Below the pieces are notes generated by a model. It searched no databases. It was not told the DNA's origin and saw only the letters and a program-made list of their open reading frames with translations. Shown here piece after piece: positions 15,161-24,333 of a stretch of DNA of 64,000 nucleotides (within the stretch, counting starts at the first letter, position 1; each line of letters starts with the position of its first letter). The DNA is taken from contig JBMNPH010000002.1 of assembly GCA_050943495.1 (NCBI GenBank), positions 186,001-250,000 on the forward strand, written 5' to 3'. Source of the DNA: Merdivicinus sp050943495. GTDB taxonomy: Bacteria; Bacillota; Clostridia; Oscillospirales; Ruminococcaceae. The translations under genes were made by a program, and so were the position numbers.

Positions 15161-17314
15161 ATGATCAATATTTTAGCACAACTTTCAGAAGAATTGCAGA
15201 TTCCCATAACACAAGTAACCAGTGCTGTGGAACTGATGGATGCCGGGAACACTATCCCGTTTATTGCACGATATCGGAAGGAAGCAACTGGCTCATTGGA
15301 TGATCAGATTTTGCGCCAGTTGCAGGAACGTTTGGAATACCTGCGCAATTTTGAGAAACGACGGGAAGAAATTCGTACTGCAATTGAGAATCAAGAAAAA
15401 CTGACCGAAGAGATTACAATTGCCTTGGATAAGGCTAAAGCTCTTACAGAATTGGAAGATATTTACCGCCCTTTCCGCCCAAAACGAAAAACAAGAGCCT
15501 CGGTTGCGCGTGAAAAGGGACTGGAACCGCTGGCTGCTTGGATCTTTCTGCAGCAAGCCGGCGATCCTGCCGTCAAAGCAATGGAGTTTATATCCGAAGA
15601 AAAAGGCGTTTCTACCGCAGAAGATGCAATTGCTGGTGCACAGGATATTATTTCGGAAGATATTGCGGATAATGCTGCTCTTCGAAAAGAGTTGCGCACA
15701 TTTACCTTCCGTACTGGTATTCTATATTCCAAGGCAGTGAATCCAGAAGAAAATTCGGTATACGAAAACTACTACGATTTTTCTGAACCTGTCAACAAAG
15801 TGGCAGGGCATCGAATTTTGGCGATTGAACGTGGGGAACGGGAAGGAATTCTGCGCGTATCAATTAAGATTGAAGATTCGGCTGTCATCACGGCACTTCA
15901 AAAGAAATTTACAAAAAATAATACCGCATCTGCTCAAATTGTGGCAAATGCCTGTGCTGACAGTTTTTCCCGATTGATTTATCCGGCTATCGAACGTGAA
16001 ATTCGCAGTCAACTTTCCGAAACAGCATCGACGGGTGCGATTCATGTCTTTTCTGAAAATTTGCGCCAGCTGCTGCTTCAGCCACCTGTTCGCAATGCAG
16101 TTACACTCGGATTTGATCCGGCGTTCCGAACCGGATGTAAAATTGCAGTGGTTGACGGAACCGGTAAGGTATTGGATACCACCGTTGTGTATCCGACCAT
16201 GCCACACAATGATACAGTCGGCGCTAAAAAAACACTGACAGCGCTTATCCGAAAATATGGTGTTTCAGTTATAGCAATCGGAAATGGGACTGCTTCCCGT
16301 GAAAGCGAGCAATTTATTGCAGAAATGCTGCGTGAGATTCCGGAAAAAGTCTCTTACATGATTGTATCTGAGGCAGGCGCATCGGTTTATTCTGCATCCA
16401 AATTGGGGGCAGAGGAATTCCCGCAATTTGATGTTTCCCTTCGTTCCGCAGTTTCGATCGCACGTCGTCTGCAGGATCCGCTTGCAGAGCTGGTTAAAAT
16501 TGATCCAAAAGCAATTGGCGTGGGACAATATCAACATGATATGCCTCAGAAACAATTGGGTGAGGCGCTCGACGGCGTGGTGGAATCCTGTGTAAACGGA
16601 GTCGGTGTTGATCTGAATACAGCGTCCCAGCCGCTTCTTGCTCGTGTATCCGGCGTAAATGCTGCAGTTGCCCGGAATATTGTGGCATATCGAGAGGAAA
16701 ATGGCCGTTTCACTGACCGTAATCAGCTGAAAAAAGTTTCGAAGCTCGGTGCGAAAGCTTTTGAACAGTGTGCAGGTTTCCTTCGAATTTCAGGCGGAAA
16801 ATCCATTCTAGATAATACCGGTGTTCATCCGGAATCCTATCATGCTGCAGAGGGATTGCTGAAAGCCTGTGGCTATACGCTGGATGATGTTGAAAAACAG
16901 GCTTTGTCCGAACTGAAATCCCGTGCTGAGGAAAAGGGCTTAAAGGCCCTTGCAGAAGAACTGGGAATCGGCCTTCCTACCCTGCGTGATATTATGGAGG
17001 AATTGATGAAACCCGGACGCGACCCCCGTGATGAATTGCCGCCTCCCCTGCTCCGCACTGATGTCATGGAAATGAAAGACCTGAAACCGGGAATGGAACT
17101 GAAAGGAACGGTGCGCAATGCCATTGACTTTGGCGTCTTTGTCGACATCGGCGTACATCAGGATGGATTGGTACACATTTCCCAGATCAGTGATCGCTTT
17201 ATCCGTCATCCGCTGGATGCAGTTAAGGTAGGCGATGTTGTAACGGTTTGGGTGCTCGATGTTGATATGAAGAAGAAGCGAATTTCTCTTACTATGAAAA
17301 AGCCGAAGGCATAA
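15161..17314 (+). CDS. tex: Tex family RNA-binding transcription accessory protein
   Basis: This 717-residue protein is full length for Tex. The order is an N-terminal helical region with IPFIARYRKEATGSLDD, a YqgF/RNase H-like domain near 320-430 (TLGFDPAFRTGCKIAVVDGTG), helix-hairpin-helix motifs near 490-560 (LNTASQPLLARVSGVNAAVA, FTDRNQLKKVSKLG), and a C-terminal S1 domain near 640-715 (GMELKGTVRNAIDFGVFVDIG). Tex binds nucleic acid and is linked to transcription and translation quality control. The start ATG 15161 follows GGAAAGGA. The flippase gene begins 69 nt after its stop. Confidence 0.96.
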   Translation: MINILAQLSEELQIPITQVTSAVELMDAGNTIPFIARYRKEATGSLDDQILRQLQERLEYLRNFEKRREEIRTAIENQEKLTEEITIALDKAKALTELEDIYRPFRPKRKTRASVAREKGLEPLAAWIFLQQAGDPAVKAMEFISEEKGVSTAEDAIAGAQDIISEDIADNAALRKELRTFTFRTGILYSKAVNPEENSVYENYYDFSEPVNKVAGHRILAIERGEREGILRVSIKIEDSAVITALQKKFTKNNTASAQIVANACADSFSRLIYPAIEREIRSQLSETASTGAIHVFSENLRQLLLQPPVRNAVTLGFDPAFRTGCKIAVVDGTGKVLDTTVVYPTMPHNDTVGAKKTLTALIRKYGVSVIAIGNGTASRESEQFIAEMLREIPEKVSYMIVSEAGASVYSASKLGAEEFPQFDVSLRSAVSIARRLQDPLAELVKIDPKAIGVGQYQHDMPQKQLGEALDGVVESCVNGVGVDLNTASQPLLARVSGVNAAVARNIVAYREENGRFTDRNQLKKVSKLGAKAFEQCAGFLRISGGKSILDNTGVHPESYHAAEGLLKACGYTLDDVEKQALSELKSRAEEKGLKALAEELGIGLPTLRDIMEELMKPGRDPRDELPPPLLRTDVMEMKDLKPGMELKGTVRNAIDFGVFVDIGVHQDGLVHISQISDRFIRHPLDAVKVGDVVTVWVLDVDMKKKRISLTMKKPKA

Positions 17315-17383
17315 TTGCCTCCGAAACAGTCTTTTTTCAAGATCAGATTCATATACTTTCCCATATGGACAGGGGGATTGGAT

Positions 17384-18955
17384 ATGAATCTGAATTTTTT
17401 TGGCGGAAAAAAGAGCCGGAAACGTCTTTTTTTTCAAAATGCGCTGATTTTGATGGCAGGCTCATTTGCTATGCGTACGCTGGGTTTGTCGTTTGGTGTC
17501 TATCTCTCCGGAAAAATGGGTGCAGAAGGAATGGGATTATTCCAGCTGACCGCAACGGTTTATGGCTTAGCCTCTACGTTTGCAACTTCCGGAATTTACC
17601 TGACGGTGACACGTTTGGTTGCAGAGGAAGTTGCCGCCGCAAACTATGCGGGTGCAGATGATGCCATGCGCAAATGTATGCGATATGGACTTTTGGTTAG
17701 TTTCATTGCCATGTTTGCACTATTTTTTTCGTCAGAGTTTGTAGGTGTTTTTTTGCTGGGTGATTCCAGAACGGTTCTTTCCCTGCGAATTCTTGCCCTC
17801 GCTCTGCCGTTTATGGCATTTTCTTCCAGCTTGCGAGGATATTTTTTTGCACTGCGAATGGCTGGAAAATCCTCTGCTGGACAAATGGTCGAGCAAGTGG
17901 CTCATATGGCGGTATCCATCTGTGCCTTTTCTTGCTTTGTGCCAGAAGGGAATCTGACCCTTGCCTGTGCAGCAGCTGCTTTAGGATGTCTAGGCGGAGA
18001 ACTAATCTCATTTCTATTTTCTCTGGCACTTTATTTACGGGATAAGGCACATCGTCATTTTCAGCGCAAATCTTCTCCCGATATTACTCGCCGCATGCTT
18101 CGAATCACGGTTCCGGTTGCCCTCAGTACTTATCTGAAATCCACTCTGCGGACCATTGAAAATCTGCTGATTCCGCGCGGCTTCCGCAAATATGGTGCTT
18201 CCGGTGCCAGCGCCCTTGCGCAGTACGGAATGACCGAAGCTATGGTAATGCCGGTACTTACCTTTCCGGCTGCTTTTCTGACTTCTTTTTCCAGCCTGCT
18301 TGTTCCGGAAATTGCAGAAGCACGAGCAAAGGGGGATCAGGCACGAATTAGCCGGATTACCGCGAAAGTTTTACGTTATACCCTGTTATTTTCGGCTGCA
18401 ATGACGGGAATTTTTGTGTTTTTTTCGGAACAACTGGGGTGGGCTGTTTATCGGGACAACAGCGTCGGAAGTATGCTGGGACTTTTGGCACCCCTCACGC
18501 CGCTGATGTATCTGGACAATGTAGCAGATGCTATGCTCAAGGGGTTGGATGAACAGGTCAGTGTCCTTCGGTATAGTATTCTTGATTCTGCAATGAGTAT
18601 TTGTATGTTATGGTTTTTGCTGCCATTGTATGGAGTCAATGGCTATATCGTTGTAATGTTTGCCAGCACTTTCCTAAATTCTACCCTGAGCTTGGCGCGG
18701 CTTGCGACTGTAACAGATCTTCATATTCGTCCAGTCGAATGGATTCTTGTACCAGCTGTATTCATCACCATTTCCTGCAACGCAAGTTCTTTTCTCACAA
18801 ACTGTCTGCCACCATTGAATCCTGTACCGGATATTACCGTGCGAATTGTATTAACTCTTGTTTTTTATCTGCTTCTATTACTTTTCTCCGGTTTTTTCAG
18901 ACAAAATTCCCTTTCGCCAAAAAGAAGGCGGGACACCCTTTCGCTGCTTAAATAG
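17384..18955 (+). CDS. SpoVB-like polysaccharide/lipid flippase (MOP superfamily)
   Basis: The protein has 523 residues from ATG 17384, set by GGGGGA eight bases upstream; the TTG at 17315 further up has no such site. After FFQNALILMAGSFAMRTLGLSFGVYLSGKMGAEGMGLFQ-type family sequence split over residues 16-55, about 14 hydrophobic segments can be counted. This matches oligosaccharidyl-lipid flippases and stage V sporulation protein B. In spore formers such proteins flip lipid-linked precursors for cell wall or cortex. The 3' end overlaps the convergent AraC gene by 78 bp. Assignment to SpoVB rather than another paralogue is not certain. Confidence 0.85.
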   Translation: MNLNFFGGKKSRKRLFFQNALILMAGSFAMRTLGLSFGVYLSGKMGAEGMGLFQLTATVYGLASTFATSGIYLTVTRLVAEEVAAANYAGADDAMRKCMRYGLLVSFIAMFALFFSSEFVGVFLLGDSRTVLSLRILALALPFMAFSSSLRGYFFALRMAGKSSAGQMVEQVAHMAVSICAFSCFVPEGNLTLACAAAALGCLGGELISFLFSLALYLRDKAHRHFQRKSSPDITRRMLRITVPVALSTYLKSTLRTIENLLIPRGFRKYGASGASALAQYGMTEAMVMPVLTFPAAFLTSFSSLLVPEIAEARAKGDQARISRITAKVLRYTLLFSAAMTGIFVFFSEQLGWAVYRDNSVGSMLGLLAPLTPLMYLDNVADAMLKGLDEQVSVLRYSILDSAMSICMLWFLLPLYGVNGYIVVMFASTFLNSTLSLARLATVTDLHIRPVEWILVPAVFITISCNASSFLTNCLPPLNPVPDITVRIVLTLVFYLLLLLFSGFFRQNSLSPKRRRDTLSLLK

Positions 18956-19693
18956 ACCGGAAAAATATTGGGCATCGTCATACCCCAGCCGCGCTGCAAT
19001 TTCTCGAATCGGCATTGCGCTGCTTTCCAGCAGACGGCAGGCCAGTTCCATTTTTCGTTCCAGTAAATAGGCATAAGGGGTGATTCCATATGTATTGCGG
19101 AATAATCGGTTTGCATAGTCAGCAGATCGATAAATACTTCCTGCCAGTTCTCCGATGGAAACTAGCCGATGAAGATTTTGATCCAGATAATTTCGCATCT
19201 GTACGGCCTCCAGTGGGAATGGTTGTTCCATGGTGGAATGCAGTTTCATACAGATTTGATGCAGAATCAACACAGCCTGCTGGATAAAGTCCGGCTCACG
19301 GACGGATTTGCACAGGCGGTTGTAAAAATCTTCGAAAAGGGATTCCGTTCCGCTTTTGGGGAACAGAACCATTCCACGAAGGCCATATACAGAAAACAAC
19401 ATCTCCGGTAATGTTCCCTGAAGATTCCAGAATATTTTCTCCCAGGGATCTACAGGATCAGCATAGTAGAGATGATGGCTTCCAGCAGGAAGGAGATAGA
19501 CATCCCCTGCCTCCGCAGAGCAGGCAATCCCGTCTACACAAACTGTTCCTGTTCCATGTAATACTTGTTCTAATACCCAGATTTCTGATTTTTGACGTTC
19601 AATCCGATAACTTCCGTCACACCAGGACTTCCCCGCCAATTCAATTGTAAAGATTTCATTTCCGCCCGGCACAAAATATAAATCTTCTTTCAA
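18878..19693 (-). CDS. AraC family transcriptional regulator
   Basis: This 271-residue protein starts at TTG 19693 with GAGG eight bases upstream. An N-terminal cupin sensor (GTVCVDGIACSAEAGDVYLL, PAGSHHLYYADPVDPW) is followed by two C-terminal helix-turn-helix units, VSIGELAGSIYRSADYANRLF and MPIREIAARLGYDDAQYFSG, then FKQRKGVPPSFWRK. It is divergent from the DUF4965 gene at 19795, its likely target. Its last 78 bp overlap the end of the convergent flippase gene, so the two transcripts would be antisense there. Confidence 0.92.
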   Translation of the reverse strand: MKEDLYFVPGGNEIFTIELAGKSWCDGSYRIERQKSEIWVLEQVLHGTGTVCVDGIACSAEAGDVYLLPAGSHHLYYADPVDPWEKIFWNLQGTLPEMLFSVYGLRGMVLFPKSGTESLFEDFYNRLCKSVREPDFIQQAVLILHQICMKLHSTMEQPFPLEAVQMRNYLDQNLHRLVSIGELAGSIYRSADYANRLFRNTYGITPYAYLLERKMELACRLLESSAMPIREIAARLGYDDAQYFSGLFKQRKGVPPSFWRKGILSEKTGEK

Positions 19694-19746
19694 ATTGGAT
19701 TCCTCACTTTTTAAATCGTTTTTCCGCTTGTTTTTTTCCTATAAAA

Positions 19747-19775
19747 AGTGTATCCTGAAAATAAAAAAATGTCAA
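19747..19775 (-). promoter_or_regulatory. Promoter of the AraC gene
   Basis: Leftward -35 TTGACA (19775-19770), 17-bp spacer, -10 TACACT (19752-19747). It occupies the 101-bp gap shared with the divergent DUF4965 gene. Confidence 0.7.
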
Positions 19776-19794
19776 GAATCAGGAGGAATCCCTT

Positions 19795-21684
19795 ATGAAA
19801 CTTCGTCCGCCCGCTCTCCCTTTGATTACCGTAGATCCCTATTTTAGCATCTGGTCTCCGGCAGACCATCTTACGGATAAAATGCCATGTCACTGGACCA
19901 GCAAACCCAATTCTATTGTCGGAACAGCCTGTATTGACGGACAGATTTTCCGCTTTCTTGGCGAAGGAGATGCACCTGCCATGAAACAGACAATGGTAGA
20001 TGTAGAGGCCTTCTCCACCCTGGTTCGGATGGAAGCGGCAGGAGTCCGACTGAATCTGTTTTTCCTCACCCCTCTCATTCCGGACGACTATGAGCATTTG
20101 ACCCGGCCGGTTTCCTATCTCAAAATTTGTGCTGAAAGCCTGGATGGGAAACAGCATCAGGTTGCTGTTACGATCCGTGCCAGTGAGGAACTCTGCCTAA
20201 ATCAAAAAGGTGAAATGCCGGTTGTTTCTGAAACTCTTTCCATTGCAGATGGCATTCCAGCTGCGAAAATGGGAAGCAAAGATCAACCCATCCTTGCGAA
20301 AAGCGGCGATGATATCCGCATCAATTGGGGATATTTCTATCTTGCTGTCAAAGGTGATTCCGCCAATGTCTGTGCCGAATCGGACGAAATGACTTGGCTT
20401 ACAGCTTCTGCTGACGTCTCCCTTCACCAGGCGTTGTTTACGTTCTCTTATGATGATATCGAAAGTATCGTTTATTTTGGAGATCATTTAAAATCTTGGT
20501 GGAACCGTAACGGTAAAACAATCGAAACCGCAATTTGTGAGGCTTATGCGGATTTTGATGAAATGGTGGATAAATGTGCGGCATTTTCTCAGCGGTTGTA
20601 CTGTGACGCGGTCAAAGCCGGCGGAGAAAAGTATGCGGAAATGCTGCTTCTCGCCTGCCGTCAGGTTCTTGCCGCTCATAAACTTGTGTTGGATTCCAAC
20701 GGTGACATTTTGTATATTTCCAAGGAATGTTTCTCCAATGGATGTGCTGCAACTGTAGACGTCAGCTATCCCTCGATTCCCTTCTTCCTTCTTTACAATC
20801 CGGAACTGGTTCGTGGAATGATGCGGCCAATTTTCCGTTATGCTGCCAGCCCGGTATGGCCTTTCGACTTTGCACCACATGACGTCGGCCAGTATCCCCT
20901 GCTGAACGGACAAGTTTACTCTAACGGAACAGATCCGGAGCATCAAATGCCGGTTGAAGAATGCGGAAATATGCTGGTCATGATGGCAGCTGCTTGTGCG
21001 GCGGATCATGATGCTTCCTTTGCTGCTGCACATCTGGATACCCTCTGCGATTGGGCAAAATATCTGCTGGAAAATGGAACCGATCCGGCAAATCAGCTTT
21101 GTACGGATGATTTTGCGGGACATCTGGCACACAATTGCAATCTTTCCCTGAAAGCGATTATGGGATTAGCAGGATTATCCCGTATTTTCACCATGTTAGG
21201 CAAGGAAAAGGAAGCAGCTGATTATGATCGAGCTGCACGCGAAATGGCTGCAACATGGATCAAAACTGCTGCCAATGGAGATGGAAGTTTCCGGTTGGCT
21301 TTTGATCGCCCTGATACCTTCAGCATGAAATATAATGTAGTCTGGGATAAGGTGATGGGATTTGATATCTTCCCTGCTGAAGTAATTGCTTCGGAATTTG
21401 CCAGCTACGCAAAACGAATCAATCCTTATGGAATGCCGCTCGATAATCGCGAAAGTTATACCAAATCGGATTGGCTTGTGTGGACAGCTACTTTGGCACA
21501 GGATAAGGAGGATTTTGAAGCATTTATTGAGCCCCTTTGGAAGACCTATCACTACTCGACTTCCCGCGTGCCCATGACAGACTGGTATAATACCATTACA
21601 GCATGTCATATTCATTTCCAGCACCGCACAGTAATCGGCGGCCTCTATATCAAACTTTTGGATGCATCTGGAAAATGTCGCTGA
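19795..21684 (+). CDS. DUF4965 glutaminase-like domain protein
   Basis: This 629-residue protein starts at ATG 19795 behind AGGAGG. The opening LRPPALPLITVDPYFSIWS and HWTSKPNSIVGTACIDG match the DUF4964/DUF5127/DUF4965/DUF1793 architecture named after fungal glutaminase A. Later come ATVDVSYPSIPFFLLYNPEL and EECGNMLVMMAAACAADHDA of the alpha/alpha-toroid part, which resembles carbohydrate-active enzymes. There is no signal peptide. In gut bacteria such proteins often sit near glycan genes, so a glycoside role is plausible and real glutaminase activity should not be assumed. It is probably controlled by the divergent AraC regulator. Confidence 0.82.
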   Translation: MKLRPPALPLITVDPYFSIWSPADHLTDKMPCHWTSKPNSIVGTACIDGQIFRFLGEGDAPAMKQTMVDVEAFSTLVRMEAAGVRLNLFFLTPLIPDDYEHLTRPVSYLKICAESLDGKQHQVAVTIRASEELCLNQKGEMPVVSETLSIADGIPAAKMGSKDQPILAKSGDDIRINWGYFYLAVKGDSANVCAESDEMTWLTASADVSLHQALFTFSYDDIESIVYFGDHLKSWWNRNGKTIETAICEAYADFDEMVDKCAAFSQRLYCDAVKAGGEKYAEMLLLACRQVLAAHKLVLDSNGDILYISKECFSNGCAATVDVSYPSIPFFLLYNPELVRGMMRPIFRYAASPVWPFDFAPHDVGQYPLLNGQVYSNGTDPEHQMPVEECGNMLVMMAAACAADHDASFAAAHLDTLCDWAKYLLENGTDPANQLCTDDFAGHLAHNCNLSLKAIMGLAGLSRIFTMLGKEKEAADYDRAAREMAATWIKTAANGDGSFRLAFDRPDTFSMKYNVVWDKVMGFDIFPAEVIASEFASYAKRINPYGMPLDNRESYTKSDWLVWTATLAQDKEDFEAFIEPLWKTYHYSTSRVPMTDWYNTITACHIHFQHRTVIGGLYIKLLDASGKCR

Positions 21685-21709
21685 TTTTTTGAACCATATC
21701 AAAATAAAT

Positions 21710-21737
21710 CCCCTTCCGAATCCGGAAGGGGATTTTT
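21710..21737. terminator. Bidirectional terminator between convergent genes
   Basis: CCCCTTCCG (21710-21718) pairs with CGGAAGGGG (21723-21731) around AATC, with T-rich tails on both strands. It lies between the DUF4965 stop and the YesU stop. Confidence 0.92.
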
Positions 21738-22400
21738 CTATATTGCATAGACACAAAGATTGGAATATTCCGCAATCATCGGCGCCATTTGACGGAAACC
21801 AATGCGTCCGCCTCCAAATAACGGACCATAGGTTGTTCCATCATCTACAAACCGGAAGCTTTCCAGATCATTTATCAGAAAGCGAATTTCATTTCCTTTC
21901 TTTATTAGCCGAATATGATAAGGATTTACCGCCTCGTCTGCATCTGGAATCGGATCTGCTCCCTGTGCTACCAAATAAAATCCTTTACTTTTCCGCAGAT
22001 TGCAGGTGTGAAATGCTCGTTCGTCTGCCTGTTTACGGCGAAAATAAGAGACATGAAAGGCATTGATATCCCCGCTGTGATAACCGCGATATTGACCGTC
22101 CCGTTTTGCCAGCGAAGGGTCAAACAAATCCTCTCCATGTATTCCGGTTGCGGCAAAAAACAGCATACAGAGCCCCGGTTCCTGCAGCGGATAAAAATCC
22201 CATGTGATTTCTACATCAGCCGGAAATATTTCCGGGCACCAGTAGACAAAATTGGATTTTTGTCCGAGGGAGGGATCCAGCAGGTTTTTCATCTGCATTC
22301 TGCCATTCTCAAAGGTCACTGACGCCTCTCCCTCCATCACAAAACCTTCCACATCCGAGGCCTTTTCCAGCGGATTCTGATAAATCAGTGTTTTTTCCAT
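21738..22400 (-). CDS. yesU: YesU-like DUF1961 protein
   Basis: This 220-residue protein closely resembles what I remember of B. subtilis YesU. Matching segments include FVYWCPEIFPADVEITWDFYP near residue 50, GLCMLFFAATGIHGEDLFDP near 76, and YHSGDINAFHVSYFRRKQAD near 105. GGRIGFRQMAPMIAEYSNL closes the chain. The fold is a concanavalin-like beta sandwich. In Bacillus it belongs to the rhamnogalacturonan (yes) cluster, but its function is not established. Here it follows the GH35 beta-galactosidase by 19 nt, so the pair probably acts on one galactose-containing glycan. It has no signal peptide. Confidence 0.88.
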   Translation of the reverse strand: MEKTLIYQNPLEKASDVEGFVMEGEASVTFENGRMQMKNLLDPSLGQKSNFVYWCPEIFPADVEITWDFYPLQEPGLCMLFFAATGIHGEDLFDPSLAKRDGQYRGYHSGDINAFHVSYFRRKQADERAFHTCNLRKSKGFYLVAQGADPIPDADEAVNPYHIRLIKKGNEIRFLINDLESFRFVDDGTTYGPLFGGGRIGFRQMAPMIAEYSNLCVYAI

Positions 22401-22419
22401 GCTTTATAACATTCCTTTC

Positions 22420-24165
22420 TTAGCCGAGATCGCGTTCATCGGTCAAAAGAATTTCCGGCTTTTCAAATCCTTCCAGTTCTAATACCACCAGTTCATTCTC
22501 GCCTTCCCGCAGCAGCGGAGCAGGCAAATATAAAGTTTTTTGCGGCCCGGCAGTATTCCAATAGCGTCCCAAATTAAAGCCGTTAATGTAAACGCAACCC
22601 TTTGTGAATCCATCCAGCCGGACAAATGTATCCGCTTTTTCTGAAACTTGAAAAGTACCTTTCAAAAATGCAGGACAGTCCCGACTGTCTAGTTCTTGTT
22701 CATAATGAAGCCCGCTCAAATCGTCACAGGGAAAACGATACATCTCCCAGCCGAACTGATACTGATATCCGACTTTGACACCGTGCAGAATCCCCTTCTC
22801 ATCCCGCAGCTTGGGTCCATAATTGACACGCCCCATATTTTCTACCAAAAGAGATAATTTCGCAGTTTCACCATTTTTGAGGTGGATCTTTACTGCGTCA
22901 TTCCAGTGTCCGGTGCGCTCTTTAATGCCGGCTTTTTGACCGTTCAGATACAGAATTGCACGGTCATGCAAGCCGTCAATGATTACCTCAGACTCTTCTA
23001 CCGGCCCCTTGACCGTCGTTTCGTACAGAACAAAGCCAAAGTCCTGCCCCAATTCCTCCATAGTCCGAGTATGAGCACAGCAAATTGGTTCCGGTTTATT
23101 CGCAAACAGACTGGCCTGCTGTGACAACATCACTTTTCCATAGGATTTTTTCGGAAGATTCTCTACCGGAATATCCGGAACATTTCCAAAATGCTTTGCA
23201 ATCACTTCCCGAATGGCGAAATATTTAGGAGTCAGATCTCCATTCTCACTTACCGGGGCATCATAATCATAGCTTGTCACGGTAGGTTGATAATGTTCCG
23301 CATAATTGGCCCCATTCATAAAACCAAAATTGGTACCTCCATGGAACATGTAGAAATTCACAGATCCGCCATCTGTCAGCATTTCCTCGAATGTCTGGGC
23401 GGTGTCATCCCCTTCCCGGACATGATGCGCTTCGTACCAATGATCAAACCAGCCGTTCCAAAATTCCGTACACATCACCGGCTGATTGGGGCGGAAACGG
23501 CGCAACGCATCAAAATTTTCTTTGCCGCGGCTTCCAAAATTGGCTGTCGCTAGGTATTCCGGAAGAGTTCCGCCGCCCAGCATTAAGTCATTAGTACCGT
23601 CTGAAGTGAAGTACAACTCCCGAATATCGTTCTCTTCATAAATTTTGGCAACTGCCCGCAGATAATCCTTATCATTTCCATAGCTGCCATATTCGTTTTC
23701 TACCTGAACAGCAATCACATTCCCGCCGTTTTCTCCCAAATACGGACGGATTTCTGCAAACAGACGCCGATAATAACGAGATACCTTCTCCAAAAAGTCT
23801 GGATCGCAGCAACGCAGATGCATCTTTGGATAGGTCAGCAGCCACGACGGCAGTCCGCCAAACTCCAATTCTGCACAGATATATGGGCCTGGCCGCAAAA
23901 TTACATACAACCCCAGATCTTGTGCGGTACGGATAAACCGTGCGATATCCAGATTCCCGGTAAAATTAAACTCTCCTTCACGGCGTTCGTGCAGATTCCA
24001 ACAGGTATAGGTTTCTACTGTATTAAATCCGCAGGCGCGAAGCTTTTTCAGGCGGTCTTCCCAATATTCCGGCACAACGCGAAAATAATGAATGGTACCT
24101 GAGAGTATACGGAAGGGTTTCCCATCCAAATAAAACTGTTTTGCATCAAATGTCAATCGGCTCAT
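22420..24165 (-). CDS. Beta-galactosidase, glycoside hydrolase family 35
   Basis: This 581-residue enzyme starts at ATG 24165 with AGGAGG five bases upstream. The barrel begins FRILSGTIHYFRVVPEYWEDRL and continues with RPGPYICAELEFGGLPSWLL. The acid/base is Glu158 in VQVENEYGS and the nucleophile is Glu234 in MCTEFWNGW. C-terminal beta domains end with GFNLGRYWNTAGPQKTLYLP. No signal peptide is present, so it hydrolyses terminal beta-galactosides in the cytoplasm after uptake. The length matches compact bacterial GH35 enzymes. It leads a two-gene operon with the YesU-like gene. Confidence 0.95.
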   Translation of the reverse strand: MSRLTFDAKQFYLDGKPFRILSGTIHYFRVVPEYWEDRLKKLRACGFNTVETYTCWNLHERREGEFNFTGNLDIARFIRTAQDLGLYVILRPGPYICAELEFGGLPSWLLTYPKMHLRCCDPDFLEKVSRYYRRLFAEIRPYLGENGGNVIAVQVENEYGSYGNDKDYLRAVAKIYEENDIRELYFTSDGTNDLMLGGGTLPEYLATANFGSRGKENFDALRRFRPNQPVMCTEFWNGWFDHWYEAHHVREGDDTAQTFEEMLTDGGSVNFYMFHGGTNFGFMNGANYAEHYQPTVTSYDYDAPVSENGDLTPKYFAIREVIAKHFGNVPDIPVENLPKKSYGKVMLSQQASLFANKPEPICCAHTRTMEELGQDFGFVLYETTVKGPVEESEVIIDGLHDRAILYLNGQKAGIKERTGHWNDAVKIHLKNGETAKLSLLVENMGRVNYGPKLRDEKGILHGVKVGYQYQFGWEMYRFPCDDLSGLHYEQELDSRDCPAFLKGTFQVSEKADTFVRLDGFTKGCVYINGFNLGRYWNTAGPQKTLYLPAPLLREGENELVVLELEGFEKPEILLTDERDLG

Positions 24166-24203
24166 AATATCCTCCTGTACTCCATTTGATATTCTTTCTT
24201 TTC

Positions 24204-24231
24204 AGTATACCAGAATTTTGATAAAATGCAA
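24204..24231 (-). promoter_or_regulatory. Promoter of the GH35-yesU operon
   Basis: Leftward -35 TTGCAT (24231-24226), 16-bp spacer, -10 TATACT (24209-24204), 39 bp before the GH35 start codon. Confidence 0.6.
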
Positions 24232-24297
24232 TGATTTTCTTCCAAAACACATTCCATATATGAAATCTGAGTATTTTTTCAAAAACAGCCCATACTG

Positions 24298-24327
24298 TCA
24301 TTGCCGAAAAAACGGCAGTGAGGGGGA
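24298..24327 (+). promoter_or_regulatory. Hairpin abutting the sigG ribosome binding site
   Basis: TCATTGCCG (24298-24306) pairs with CGGCAGTGA (24313-24321) around six A, eight Watson-Crick pairs and one G-U. The ribosome site GGGGGA (24322-24327) begins at the next base. It has no T-run, so it is not a terminator. A leader structure that limits translation is reported for B. subtilis sigG, and this could be the counterpart. Confidence 0.55.
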
Positions 24328-24333
24328 ATGCGT

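Noticed and set aside
20488..21132. Leftward 214-codon frame within the DUF4965 gene
   Set aside because: It is a long shadow frame; the forward frame shows clear family motifs.
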